Shown here: positions 24,406 to 35,110 of the stretch, in pieces
How the letters are laid out: every line of letters starts with the position of its first letter
How positions within the stretch are numbered: position 1 is the stretch's first letter
Notes under the pieces: generated by a model
What the model saw: only the letters and a program-made list of their open reading frames with translations
Databases searched by the model: none
What the model was told of the DNA's origin: nothing
Position numbers and translations under genes: made by a program
Source of the DNA: Cheiracanthium punctorium
Lineage: Eukaryota; Arthropoda; Arachnida; Araneae; Cheiracanthiidae
DNA: 64,000 nucleotides
Direction of reading: 5' to 3'
NCBI GenBank assembly: GCA_038373885.1
Contig: JAWZYV010013543.1
Coordinates: 1-64,000 of the forward strand

Positions 24406-24630
24406 TTTTGCTAAAAGATTAAATTTACAATCAGATTTTTACCAAACCACCACCTGGTTCGATTTTCATGCAACAAAATGTAAAATTTAAGTATGTGACC
24501 TGCAAATGCGAGTTTTAGGCTAAAAAAAAAACCTTAAAAGCAGACCATCCCCAAAATACGTAACAACTGTTTTCGAATGAATTGGAGTACTTATTTTATG
24601 AAAAAATGGGAGAGTTAATGCACCTAGTAG

Positions 24631-24799
24631 CATTGGCGTAACTGGGTAGGCTTTTAGGATATTTCTAGAGTGGGCTAAAGCCCACCCTAGGGTCTCCATC
24701 TTCTATTCTTGTAATGGAATATCTAATTTTTCTAGAGTGGGCTAAAATCTTTCTAGGGTTGGCTTAGCCCACCCTAGCCCCTACCCAGTTATGCCAATG
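24631..24799. mobile_element. hAT-type MITE, 169 bp, exact 8-bp TSD
   Basis: Ends CATTGGCGTAACTGGGTAGG and, reverse-complemented, CATTGGCATAACTGGGTAGG. CCTAGTAG lies on both sides (24623-24630 and 24800-24807). Two internal TTTCTAGAGTGGGCTAAA copies. High end identity suggests a fairly young insertion. Confidence 0.9.
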
Positions 24800-25642
24800 C
24801 CTAGTAGGTACTTAAACTCTTCAGATATTTCAGAGTGATGGTTTATTGTTTAATTAGTTATGAAACCAGACATCTATTTATAGCAGGTTTGGACAACCTT
24901 TAAAAAGTTGCGGGGCAAACCTCCGGATGATAGCGAAGTTGCAGCCCATAAAATGAGGTTTACATGGGTTTAAACGAGGTTTTGATATATTCCGCGGGCC
25001 GGATCAAAAGCCGTAGCAGGCCACATTCGGCCCTCAGGTCGGAGGTTGCCCATATGTTGTTTAAAGTAATGAATGTAGGTATATCATTTCCGTCTCTGAG
25101 GAAGCAGAAGAAATGGCTCACTGAAATTATTTTGGTTGCCCGAAAGTAAAGTTTCTTGCCCTTAAAATTTTCGCTACACAAAATTTTTAACATTCAGCCG
25201 TTACAATAAAAATAAGTTGTCAAACGTTTATTAATAAAATTGCCATTATTACAAAATGAAAATAGAAAGAAGTTCAGAATGAAAATAGGAATAGGAACTG
25301 CATTTTCAAGCTGAGGAATTAAAAGATAGTTGCTTTTCTTGGTTGCCCTGGGAGCGACTGAATTTTTTGTTTTACTTGCCAATTTAAAAATCTGATTGTC
25401 CCGGTCAAGCGGACAACCGCAAATTTCGGCCCCTGATGACGGTACAGCGCCACCTATGAACACAATCTGGATTTTTTTTTTTTTTTTTTTTTTTTAACTA
25501 CGATGTCAAAAAAAAAAAAAAAAATCGTGAGCCCGTGAAGTATTATTGTGCAAACCACATATTCATATGGCAATTTGTTACTTTTCTATGAATTTTTTAA
25601 ATGTGACAAGGACACCTGTATAATAAATTAGTACCGCATATA

Positions 25643-26347
25643 CAGTCAGACCTCTATTTAACGAACCTTTACTTTGCGAATTTCTTCGTAAAAGAAAGCC
25701 TCCAAATAGCGAAATCCATTCTCTATTTAACGAAGTTTTTTGGGGGGGTTAACTTTTTTTTTTTCGCTGTTTCTCTTAAGTATTTCTCAACATTACAAAT
25801 TTATTTTGTTCTTTTACATTTCATTTTTTATCAGTGACCTTAAACTTGTTTCACGAGGTGTCTTAACTCACTGAGTGTAGTAAAATCGCTGTTTAAAAAA
25901 AAAAGACAAAATTAAGACTCTTTCAGCAATTAAGGATCACGAGTGCTTAAATTTAATTATGTCCGACAGTACCACATGATGATAATGCATTCTTAATTTA
26001 CTTATTATAATGTGTACGATAATTGCATTATAAAGTTAATTAATTTTACCGTAAAATGATTTACTTAAAAACAAAAGTGTGGTGTAATTTCGAACTTTTT
26101 TTTACCTTTTTTGTTTCTCCTTGCAGATTTCTTTTTATAAGTTAAAAATAAAACGCAAATTGTTATTATTTATTTTTAAAAAAGTGTGAATAAATACTTT
26201 TTTAAATAATATTTAGTGTTTATAAATTTAAAATCAGTTGTATATGCTGTTTAAAACATTTAAAAGGTAAATCTCTATTTAACGAATTTTCCATATAGCG
26301 AACTTTTCTCCGGGATTTAGCGACTTCGTTAAATAGAGGTCCGACAG
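25643..26347. mobile_element. Mariner/Tigger-like element, 705 bp, TA-flanked
   Basis: Ends CAGTCAGACCTCTATTTAAC and, reverse-complemented, CTGTCGGACCTCTATTTAAC, with TA on each side. Subterminal repeats of CTATTTAACGAA and ATAGCGAA lie at both ends. The interior has no coding frame; it is a non-autonomous derivative. Confidence 0.85.
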
Positions 26348-26455
26348 TATTTTGTATCTATTCAAAATTATGAGAAAATTTCGCATCTATTTCGCGAAAA
26401 CGAAAATTCCGTACCTCTAATGATTATATGTATTTCATTTAGTTTTAATGAACAG

Positions 26456-26610
26456 CAAGGACGTACCCAGGGGGGTGGTCCAGGGGGTCCGGACCCCCTC
26501 CGAAATTTTAGTTTTTGCTAACAAAATAATAATGAGGAAGTCTTTGTGAAAAATTCTACCTTTTTCATCATTTGGACCCCCTCCGAAATTTTTTTCTGGG
26601 TACGTCCCTG
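26456..26610. mobile_element. hAT-type MITE, 155 bp, exact 8-bp TSD
   Basis: Starts CAAGGACGTACCCAG and ends CTGGGTACGTCCCTG. ATGAACAG flanks both sides (26448-26455 and 26611-26618). Internal GGACCCCCTCCGAAATTTT is repeated twice. A reversed relative is at 37749-37903. Confidence 0.92.
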
Positions 26611-26618
26611 ATGAACAG

Positions 26619-27599
26619 GGAACTTACAAAATTAAATTAACAGTTTGAAAACAAAATTGACCACTATATGAAATTGTTTTAATCGGGATCGTTCAAAACT
26701 TAACTTCTGTTTGTGAATCGAATGGAATCGCTTATTCTCATAAATTAAAGCAACTCAATAATATGTATTCTACTCTAATTGGTGCTCAGTAAATGTGCAA
26801 TGAATTATACTCAATTGCTATTCCGTAAACAGTAAGGAATAAGCTTTAGCTCGTTTTTCTCCTGGTTAAATATGTTGAGCTTCCAGAATGCTCTTTCTCC
26901 TGGTTGCAGTGCGTTCTCTGAGCTGCAGTACAGAACTGAAAATCGATAAGGTCATTTGTAGGTTATTCGTTGCGTAGCAACGCATTTCCTGCAGTCTCTA
27001 TAGGTCATTCCTTTGGTGGGTAGAATTCTGGTTCTGTAGATTGCTTTCTTGGGGTTGCCATGTCTGAGTGTGATGGGTGTAAGGTTTGGTAGTAGACGCC
27101 CGTGATCTTCGCCAACATTTTGGTTCTAGTATCTATTTTTTAACATTTTTATTCCATTGAAATTTTACTTAAAAATGCTAGGTTCAATTTGGCTCAATTC
27201 TGGAACTCGATGTAGTCATTTTCCAAAGAGCGCTTCATTCCGACATGTCTACTATTTAAAATAGATTCTGTACTAAAAATACTCATTTAGGAGCTAAATT
27301 AGCGTTTAGGCCCCGGGCGACGACTCGTATACTGGCTAGCAAGTCAAAGAATATTTTGATTTTAGTTTTCGATCTTGAACTGTACATTTTAGTATTATAA
27401 TTCTCATTTTAATATCATGGGTGGTCAAGATGGAGCTTCAGCTCCATCCTTTCAACCATTGATTTATTTAATATTCTTATAGCATATTGAAACTATTTTT
27501 TTAAATACCAAACTGCCTGTTTTAGTAGTGTATTTTTTAATACTAAAATGCCTGTAATGAGTTTTCCTCATTCCTAAAAGTACTAGTATGGGCGTCCTT
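26619..27599. other. Intron sequence, nothing identified
   Basis: No terminus, array or exon seen. A partial repeat of TTTCTCCTGGTT occurs twice near 26855-26905. Confidence 0.4.
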
Positions 27600-27605
27600 T
27601 TACAA

Positions 27606-28212
27606 TATACAGCATGTCCAGCCTATAATACCCTGAATTCAAAATTAAAAATCTCAAAAACAAAGGTCTATAGAAAAATGCAGCAAATGGTATGTTTACT
27701 ATGTAACGTGTAAAAATTTTATTTAGAAGTTTCGAAATAGTCGCTACAATAGCTGCTAACTGAGAGTGATGTACACAGATTTCTTTTAAGAGGAGAGGGA
27801 GTTTTGGACGCAATCTTAAATGTTAAAAGCCATTATCTTTATGTTGAAAATTTAGAATTCATGGTTTTAATGTGAAAAGATCTGCGACATGGTCGGGGTT
27901 AGAACCCCCAAACACTCCCTTGCATACGCCACTGCTAAGTGATGTTGCTGCATGTCAACATCGATCGACGATCATCATGTGTGAGTATAAAATCATTCTC
28001 AATAAGCAGTCACAACACAATCTTTTCAAAATGTAAGCTGTTCGGCATACAGAGGTGTCGCAAACGAATAAAACTACTACTTCGAAACTTTATAAAATTT
28101 GTACAGCTTACATAGGATCATAGGAAACATACCGTTTGCTGTACCCTTTTTATCTTTGTTTTTGAGATTTTCAACTTTGAAACCAGGGTGTTACTTACTT
28201 GCTGGACACCCT
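27606..28212. mobile_element. Element with ~150-bp terminal inverted repeats
   Basis: The left arm runs TGTCCAGC, CCCTG, AAAATCTCAAAAACAAAG, CAGCAAATGGTATGTTT and AAATTTTAT, then GTTTCGAA(A/G)TAGT. The right arm near 28065-28210 is its reverse complement with about 80 percent similarity by eye. Long arms suggest a MULE-like or fold-back element. The flanks share TTTACAA, so a duplication of about 7-9 bp is possible. A single unrelated hAT-like end (GCATACGCCACTG) lies inside near 27931-27943. Confidence 0.65.
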
Positions 28213-28760
28213 TTACAAATTTGTTCTGTATATTGAATGTTATACTACAAAGCAATACAGAGTGAACTTGTTTAAGGCTGTTGTTTTAGGAAATCATGCA
28301 ACTTTGAATAGCTTTCTAAAGAATTTAATTGCGCTACAGACTCGAAAAAATTTAGAATGTCTCTTTACAAGTTTTACTGTGAACTGTTGCAAACAATGAA
28401 CTGTAGGAGTTACGAAACACGAATGAAATCATGCGGAATTTCAGAATATTTCCAGAAACGGGTATCACTTTGCTCCATTTTTAAAGACAGTTTTTGTGCT
28501 TATGATTTTTTTTTTTTTTTTTTTTTTTTCCCCCTGTAACTCGTACGAGGTAGCCCTGGAGTGGAAAGGATAAGTTTGTTTATTGGCTATGTTACAATAT
28601 TTTGGACTAGTTCATTTTGAAACTACTTCCTATAAAACCTTGAAATTTGGTGAATAGGCACGAAAATGATTACTTAATGATATAAATAAAAACTTTTATG
28701 AGAGTCTCTAATATATTAATTTTATATTTGAAACCCTCCCTTCAATGTCATGCCCTTTTA

Positions 28761-29373
28761 GAGCAAGAGCCAGCGGCCGCCAGACCTTCGTCATAGTATA
28801 AAAGCTGAAACTTTCTCTGCGCATATTCCCCAATACAGGTAGGAACAATCGGCCACTATAAAGTTTGGATGATCGTGGCTTTGGCAGGTACAGGTGGCAA
28901 AGGTGTATAAAATTGCAGAAAATTTTCGTCATTTTATAAAGCTTCATTTTTTTATATGTTCTTCTACGAAATACTAGAAATCATTTTATCCCTTGCCAGA
29001 CACTTTTCCATCGTGGCAAACCCCCGCCAGACAACCTCAAAGTCATGGAAAACGTGACTATTTTCGTCATTTCATAAAGCGTGTTTTTTTTATATGTTCT
29101 TCTTTGCAGTACTAGAAGTCACTTTATCCCTTGCCAGACACTTTTCCATCGTGGCAAACCCCCGCAAGACAATCTCAAAGTCATGGAAAACGTGACTCTA
29201 TTTTAGTCATTTCATAAAGCGTGATTTTTTAATATGTTCGTCCTGTTACCTGCCAAAGCCACGATCATCCAAACTTTAGAGTGGCCGATTGTTCCTACCT
29301 GTATTGGTGAATATGCGCAGAGAAATTTTCATCTTTTATACTATGACGAAAGTCTGGCGGTCGCTGGCTCTTA
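28761..29373. mobile_element. Fold-back element: ~130-bp inverted arms around a tandem array
   Basis: Left arm 28761-28893 (AAGAGCCAGCGGCCGCCAGA, GGAACAATCGGCCACTATAA, GATCGTGGCTTTGGCAGGTA). Right arm about 29244-29373 is its reverse complement with few changes. Between them are about 2.4 copies of a roughly 130-bp unit containing TATCCCTTGCCAGACACTTT and TCATGGAAAACGTGACT. The termini and target duplication are not clear. Confidence 0.8.
28925..29240 (+). repeat. ~130-bp tandem repeat inside fold-back element
   Basis: Each unit runs TTTTCGTCATTT(T/C)ATAAAGC, TATATGTTCTTCT, ACTAGAA, TTTATCCCTTGCCAGACACT, CATCGTGGCAAACCCCCGC, CTCAAAGTCATGGAAAACG. Two full copies and a partial third, over 90 percent alike. 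Confidence 0.88.
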
Positions 29374-29555
29374 GACTATTTAGATAGCGCCATTGCAATG
29401 GCGTTGATGGTCTAATTTCTCATGTAAAATAAAATGGATAGACGCTATTTTTGAGGTTTTAATGTATGTCCATTTATTGAACGATAATTTTCGTATCTAT
29501 CATCAAACTTAAAGGGTTTATACGAAATAGAAAACTGGCCCAGAAGATTGTAATA

Positions 29556-30298
29556 CAGTCGAACTTGGATAATTCGAACGTCTTTAATTCGAATTCGTGG
29601 ATAATTCGAAGTTTTTTGTCGGTCCCTTGAAACTTGTATTCAGTTAATGCTAAAAAGTCTTTGTTATTTCGAAGTCCAACTTCTTTAATTCGAAGGTTTT
29701 GCCCTTTTAAAATGGCAAAATCTAGTTTCAATGCAATTATTTGAAAAGTGGCCGGGTTATTTTCAGCTGCTGTGAGAAATTCTTTATGAAAGATAAGGTG
29801 GTCCCTTGTAAGCCAGTGCTATGAATCATATATAAGACTTGTTGCCAGCATACCATTTGATGATTACGTGAACATGGATGAAAGTATAGACATTTGTGGA
29901 GAGCTATCTGATACTGATATTCTATCCGAAGTTTTAAAAAATAACACTGCAGCGGAAGACGATGAAGACATTGAACATGAGGTTGAAGAACAGAGGCCGA
30001 TTCCAACTTTAAGTGAGGCAGTGTGTCATCTAGGGGAGTATCGTCGCTATGTTGAGTGTTTCGAGCAATAGATATTCTAGATGATTTTATTAAAAAAAAC
30101 AAGTAAGCTCTTTAAAACAAAATGAAATATCGCAATATTTTAAAGTGTTGTAGCTTTTTGATTTGAAATTAAACATTTTTTTTTCAATTTTTGTTGCAAT
30201 TGATTATTTTACAATATACGAGTAAAAATATATTTTTTTTTTTATAATTCGAAGTTTTTGTCTGGTCCCTTGTACTTCGAATTATCGAAGTTCGACTG
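29556..30298 (+). mobile_element. Pogo/Tigger-like transposon derivative, 743 bp, TA-flanked
   Basis: Left end CAGTCGAACTTGGATAATTC; the right end, reverse-complemented, is CAGTCGAACTTCGATAATTC; TA duplicated on each side. Both ends repeat AATTCGAAGTTTTTGTC and GGTCCCTTG. The body contains the C-terminal tail of a transposase (29868-30071). It looks like an internally deleted copy that lost the DNA-binding and catalytic parts. Confidence 0.88.
29868..30071 (+). pseudogene. C-terminal remnant of a Tigger/jerky-type transposase
   Basis: An open frame (GTG at its 5' edge, no true start) ends in a normal stop 227 nt before the element's right end. It has an acidic middle (DILSEVLKN, then EDDEDIEHEVEEQ) followed by RPIPTLSEAVCHLGEYRRYV. 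The pattern of acidic stretch, P-x-P-T-x-S-E-A and L-x-x-x-R-x-Y is that of the C-terminus of pogo/Tigger/jerky transposases. Neither the CENP-B-type DNA-binding domain nor the DDE catalytic domain is present, so it cannot encode an active enzyme. Confidence 0.7.
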
Positions 30299-30869
30299 TA
30301 TAGCCAGGTTCACGGAATGGTCCTTACTTTGGGATGTCTTCTTAATTCTGATATTTTAGGATTTTTTCTCAGCAAAATAGAATTTATCTTACGATGCATT
30401 TTTTGAAAGATATGGTTTGACATAGAATCAGAGCGTCTCTGCGGTGGAAGGGGCGGGCGGAGAAGTCTCCGATGTTTAAAGGACCACATAGGAATCTTTT
30501 TGTAGCCTTTCCTTCAATATTACCTTACGTCAGGTATAGGTGAACTTTAGGATGTTGGTGAAGTCGTGGGCCGTATAATTGGCATTTATGAGTTTTGATA
30601 TGTTCTGTAGTCCGGATCAAAAGCTGGGGTGGCTCACGAAAAGTCATTTTTGATCTACTGATTTTCTGTATTAACCTCTTCAGACCGGACAAAAATCTCG
30701 CATCTGAAATTAAAGAGCAGTCTCATAAGTGTTTTTTTTTTAACATATTGCACTTAAAAACGACAAGTAGAAAGCTTATTTTCAAGTAATATTTTGAACA
30801 AAAGCCTAATTCTCAATTTCTGTTTCAGTATTAAAAAGTTGTTTTCACATATAAAAGACTGTCAAGACA

Positions 30870-31235
30870 CTTTGAAAGGTAAATGATGTCCTACAAGTTC
30901 TTTTCAGCTGTATGAATTTCGAAAGAAACAAGGTCAACTTAGGAAAATCGAATAACATTCAAATATCCTTTTGTTTAACGGCAAACAAAAATAAAATGAC
31001 AACAAAAAAGAAAATGGCAACAAAAAATAAAATGGCAACAAAAAAGAAAAGTGTGCTTCATTGTGTAAGATTCACAAATTCACATACGTTAAAATCATTT
31101 ATTCAAAATTAAAGCATCGACGCATATGCATGTCGATTCAGAACTACAAAAAATCTTAAAGAAACGTTTTAACAGTGGAAACAAAATGTCCACATATGTG
31201 GACCTCTGGAACGAAGGGGATATGACTCAACTTGT
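30870..31235 (+). repeat. Dispersed repeat copy 1 (shared with 47070-47345)
   Basis: Ordered shared words: AGCTGTATGAA, ACATTCAAATA, AACGGCAAA, AAAGTGTGC, TTTATTCAAAATTAA, GCATCGACGCATATG, TCAGAACTACAAAAAATC, ACATATGTG. Contains an internal AAAATGGCAACAAAAAA short tandem (30996-31050) missing from the other copy. Confidence 0.8.
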
Positions 31236-31895
31236 ACCCCTTAACTTCCTCCACATCTTAACCTTTTATAAAAGTAGCCCTCGTGTAGTTTTGCTTTGAT
31301 ACACAATCCTCCGTGGTTCAGCAGGAGAAAATATTCTATTTTAGTACCTGGGAAAATACACAGGACCGTGAAGGAGGAACATAATTTCTACTCAAGTTTC
31401 TGCCGCTAGTTCCATAAACAGTGGTCTTGTTTCCGTTAATTTCATCAATTAAAATGAGAAATTGTTAAATTAGCAATTTCAATCAGCTGCTTTCATTTGA
31501 GTTGAGGGGTAGGGTTGCAGCACCCATTGAAATCAAAAGTGAAACAGGGAAGTTTTCCTTATGCTTAGAAACAAATAGTTTAAACAAGACTTATGAACCA
31601 AGTTCTAGGGAAGGTGTATCGTGCCTCCCATTGCCCTCACCTTCATCCGACGCTATAGCAATTGCTTGGACACTTTTTTCATTGCATTTAACAACCATAT
31701 GATGATGGCTTTTGCGACCCTGCATTATTACGGTGGGTATACTCTAGAGTGGCAAGGACATGCGAGGCAACTAATGACCCTATAACAATAGCCTGAGGCA
31801 CAAGGGTTCTTAAGATGTTCGCTGACCAGGCTTTTTAAAAAAGCAATACCAAAAAATTTCCTGTGTGGAAACAAGTTAGTCTCTTATATTTCTTA
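31236..31895. other. Intron sequence, nothing identified
   Basis: Slightly higher GC than the surroundings and a 66-codon open frame at 31502, but no protein family or splice context recognised. Confidence 0.35.
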
Positions 31896-32175
31896 AGGCC
31901 GGCACTCATTCAGCGTGCGTTTCAGTACGCTATAATGGGAAGTCTATGTATTTTTCCGTATCTCCAAGACGCATTGCGGAGAAAAGCTGCCCCATTGTGT
32001 GAGTGGGGTGGTTTTGTGGTTTCACGCGTTATCCTTTTGCGGCAAATCCCGACGAGCCATTAAAAGTCAATAAATCCTTGGCCCCCTGCACTGTATGCCC
32101 CCCTTGTACAATGCCTTGACCATTAAAAAAAAAAACCCCGCTGCGTCCGGAAAAACGCTGCATGTGTGCCGGCCT
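31896..32175. mobile_element. PIF/Harbinger-like MITE, 280 bp, TTA target duplication
   Basis: Ends AGGCCGGCACTCATTCAGCG and, reverse-complemented, AGGCCGGCACACATGCAGCG. TTA on both sides (31893-31895 and 32176-32178). GC-rich interior. Long frames through it are artefacts of the composition. Confidence 0.85.
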
Positions 32176-32324
32176 TTACTGTGCTGTGCAACTGTAGACA
32201 GTAGCACAAATAAGTCCGCGCTGTCTCACGCTTGCCTTGTCGCGCATACTTTTCTGTGGTTCTTTATTAGTCTTTTGAGTAACCGACACTCCCCACATAG
32301 AAGTATCTTCATAGAGCCTAACAA

Positions 32325-32572
32325 CAGTAGCGGATTCACGGGAGGGGCTAGGGGGGTTCAGCCCCCCTCAAAAGAGATTGCTAAAGGGTAACATTCTGCT
32401 TCATTATGCACTTTGAGTATGTAAAATGATCTTTTTAATCACTTAGCTCCTCCCAAAAGTGTTTACATTGGTTCAGACTAAAATTTTGCTTTACTGTACA
32501 TTTTGTTTGGGTGAAATAAGCTTTTCTCAAAATTTAGCCCCTCCCAAAACAGCCTTTCTGGATCCGCCACTG
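32325..32572. mobile_element. hAT-type MITE, 248 bp
   Basis: Starts CAGTAGCGGATTCACGGG and ends CTGGATCCGCCACTG. Flanks CCTAACAA and CGTAACAA differ at one base. Internal AGCCCCTCCCAAAA-like boxes are repeated. Confidence 0.8.
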
Positions 32573-33360
32573 CGTAACAACCTATCGCAGGTCATAGCTG
32601 CCTCGACAGCACGCTTATTCCAACTCAATTGATCCAAGGCAATTCTTTGCCAGTTTTTTTAATTTTCAAAGTCTTCTTTGTCTATTTGTGCACCTCCGAT
32701 TCTTTGTCTTAATTTTCAAAGTCCTTTTCGGTATCGTCCAGCCATCTTGTACCTAGAAGTTTGCCGCAGTGATTATGAGATACCCTGTATACTGGCTTAA
32801 CTAGTTTACGTAGCCGGAGATGACTCCCTTTTCGGTGATGCATTAATTAAATTTTAGGGAATAGCGAACCTTCACGAGATCTGGTGGAATCGGAGGTGAC
32901 GCCCTACGAAATTCCTGATTTTAACTATTCTTACGAAATTTTCTCTTTATTTTTAACGCTTTCAGACGTGATCAAATTTTTTTTCTCTTTGAATTAAATA
33001 CTTTTTCTTTTGATGATAGAAGTTAACTTTTAATTCAGAAAATAAAATAAAATTCCTGATGGTTAAATTTTCGAGGAAAATTGTTCTTCTTTATTGGCAG
33101 AAATTAGGACATCCATCCTGAGAAATAGTTTAGGTAACTCGTGTTCTCAATTGCGGACTCAAGGTCTGGTCGATTTTCTTTCTTCTTTATATCTGTTGTT
33201 ACACAATCATTCATTGTTCTATTTTTTCACCTTCCCGCATGTTGCATAACAAATAAAGGAATAATATAAATAAAACTTTGAGTGTTTTTTGTTAAATAAA
33301 GGAATAATTGTTTCTAAATAAATAAAAATATAATGACAAATTTGTGAAGAAGCCTGTAAA

Positions 33361-33600
33361 GAAGTGCCCCACCATGGCCGAGTGGATAAGATGCTCCAAA
33401 TGGTAGACGGCTGAAGTTTGAAGTTTGGCCTGTCGTGCGGCTGTCGATCAAACGGTCTGGAGTTTTGGTTCGGTCTTATCCGGATCTAACGCGAATACGC
33501 GTTAGAACCCCTTGAAAAGTCTCCGACCAAGGTACCCCCATCCTTGGCAGGTAGTTCTTGCGCAGCCTTGTCGTAAGTTATATTTCGCCTAAAAACCGCC
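33361..33600 (+). repeat. tRNA-derived SINE copy (sense)
   Basis: The head CCATGGCCGAGTGGATAAG is a good tRNA A-box, followed by GGCTGAAGT, TGTCGATCAAACGGTCTGGA, GCGAATACGCGTTAGAACCC and CCATCCTTGGCAGG. Relatives: 55372-55610 (+), 34895-35110 (-), 39398-39560 (-), 56225-56365 (-). It is not an intact tRNA gene: no acceptor stem or clover-leaf closes. Confidence 0.75.
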
Positions 33601-33973
33601 TACATTTTAATGTTAGAAATTGAATATGAACCTGTAATACAGTGCTCCCCATGGGCCCCACATTCGATTACGGGCCCTGTACCCAGGATTAGAGACGGGC
33701 CCCATTGCTCCACCCCCTTTTTTCCCAGCCGTGTGCTGCATCAAAATTGCTTTGTTATTTCTTACCCATACTCTTTTTAGAATGCAATTTAACCTGGAAA
33801 TATTCGGAAAATAATTATGGTAACTATTTCATAAGTCTAAACTAAACTTTATTTATAAAATTGTGTTACTTAAAAATAAAAGTTAAGTACCATATAAATG
33901 TATTCAGTTTCATACTAAAAGAGCTAAGCTTTAGGTAGGATTATTAATAAAGGTTACATTTGACTTACCGTTA

Positions 33974-34277
33974 CCGTATTAGCCCGAATATAACGCGATG
34001 TTTTTTGACTGATCATTTCCTGGAAAAAAACCTGACTGGCACTAAATTCGATTCCTAAATGTAGGAATTTCCTTTTTATCTTCACACCTAATAAACATTT
34101 TTTAAGAGGCAGATTATGAACAGTTACAGCAAACAAGTGCAAGAACAAAAATAAAACAGTTAAATAAAATGCGATAACATAGCTCATTAATCCAAAAGAT
34201 CTGTACCCTCCAATTAAAGGGGGTAATCGAAAATGAATGAAAATTTTCTGAGTCGTGTTACATTCGGGCTAATACGG
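33974..34277. mobile_element. Mariner-like MITE, 304 bp, TA-flanked
   Basis: Ends CCGTATTAGCCCGAATATAA and, reverse-complemented, CCGTATTAGCCCGAATGTAA, with TA on both sides. The 77-codon frame on the minus strand inside has no recognised similarity. Confidence 0.85.
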
Positions 34278-34894
34278 TATTTAAAACAAAACCTAATGCA
34301 TGATAAAATTTTCATTCAGTTACCCCCCCCTCCCCTTCTTAAGCCCGTACCCAGGGGCAATTGCCCTTCCTGCCCCCCTCTTTCGCGTCGGGCCTGGCAT
34401 GAAAAAAGGATGGAGATAATACGCACACAACTCACGCAATGACAATTTTACTAAACTTTTATGACGAACACTTTATCATAAATATGTTATCTTAAATTTT
34501 AAGCTACAACTACCTGCAGTCTTCTAAAATTCCGTTGGATATAAAATATATTCGAAATATTTTTTCCAGATTGTATTGGTTATAATAATTAAAAATTGAA
34601 GCTGCGTAGGGATGACTCTCGGGCCCCCTATAGGGCCGGGCCCCGGACCCAGGGGTCCACCCAGCCCCACCCATTTGGAGTCCATGGTGCTCCGTAACCA
34701 TTTTATTGCCGCGGACCGGTCAGCGTTTGATAATTTTACTGTGGCCCGCTGATGGGACTCGTTGATTGTTTATATTTTGGATTGTTTTAATTTAATTGTA
34801 TGGAAACATGCCTTCAAAATAAAATACAGTTGCACCCAAAAATGAATATAAAGCGGTTTAACATTTTAACTCACTAGAACGCTAAATCAATGAG

Positions 34895-35110
34895 GACCGT
34901 GTTGTGTTGTTAAGGCAACGCTACGCTTGGGCGATCTGCCTAGAATGGGGGATGCCGTGGTTGGAAGACTTTCTAACGCGTATTCACGTTACATCTGGAG
35001 AAAACCGACCAAAACTCCAGACCGTTAGATCGACAACCTCGCGATGGGTCCCGAACCCAGGACCTTCACACTTCGGTGTTACTTATGCCCAGTTCATTTC
35101 GTCGTTTTGT
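34895..35110 (-). repeat. tRNA-derived SINE copy (antisense)
   Basis: Reverse complement carries TGTCGATCTAACGGTCTGGA and GTGAATACGCGTTAGAAAG as in the 33361 copy. It is flanked by hAT/Charlie-like fragments: GCGGACCGGTCAGCG at about 34711 and ACGGACCGGGGTTTGTGGAC at 35381-35400. Confidence 0.7.

Noticed and set aside
30829..30878. Possible exon between tctgtttcag and gtaaatg
   Set aside because: Only one frame is open, with entry phase 2 and exit phase 1. Joining it between 22521 (phase 1) and 44898 would create a stop, so it does not fit the gene.
32095..32391. 98-codon frame on the plus strand
   Set aside because: It runs through the right end of a Harbinger-like MITE and into a hAT MITE, so it is a chance frame in GC-rich element sequence.
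33361..33440. Possible functional tRNA gene (A-box GGCCGAGTGGATAAG)
   Set aside because: No closing acceptor stem or proper T-arm; five related diverged copies show it is a SINE head.
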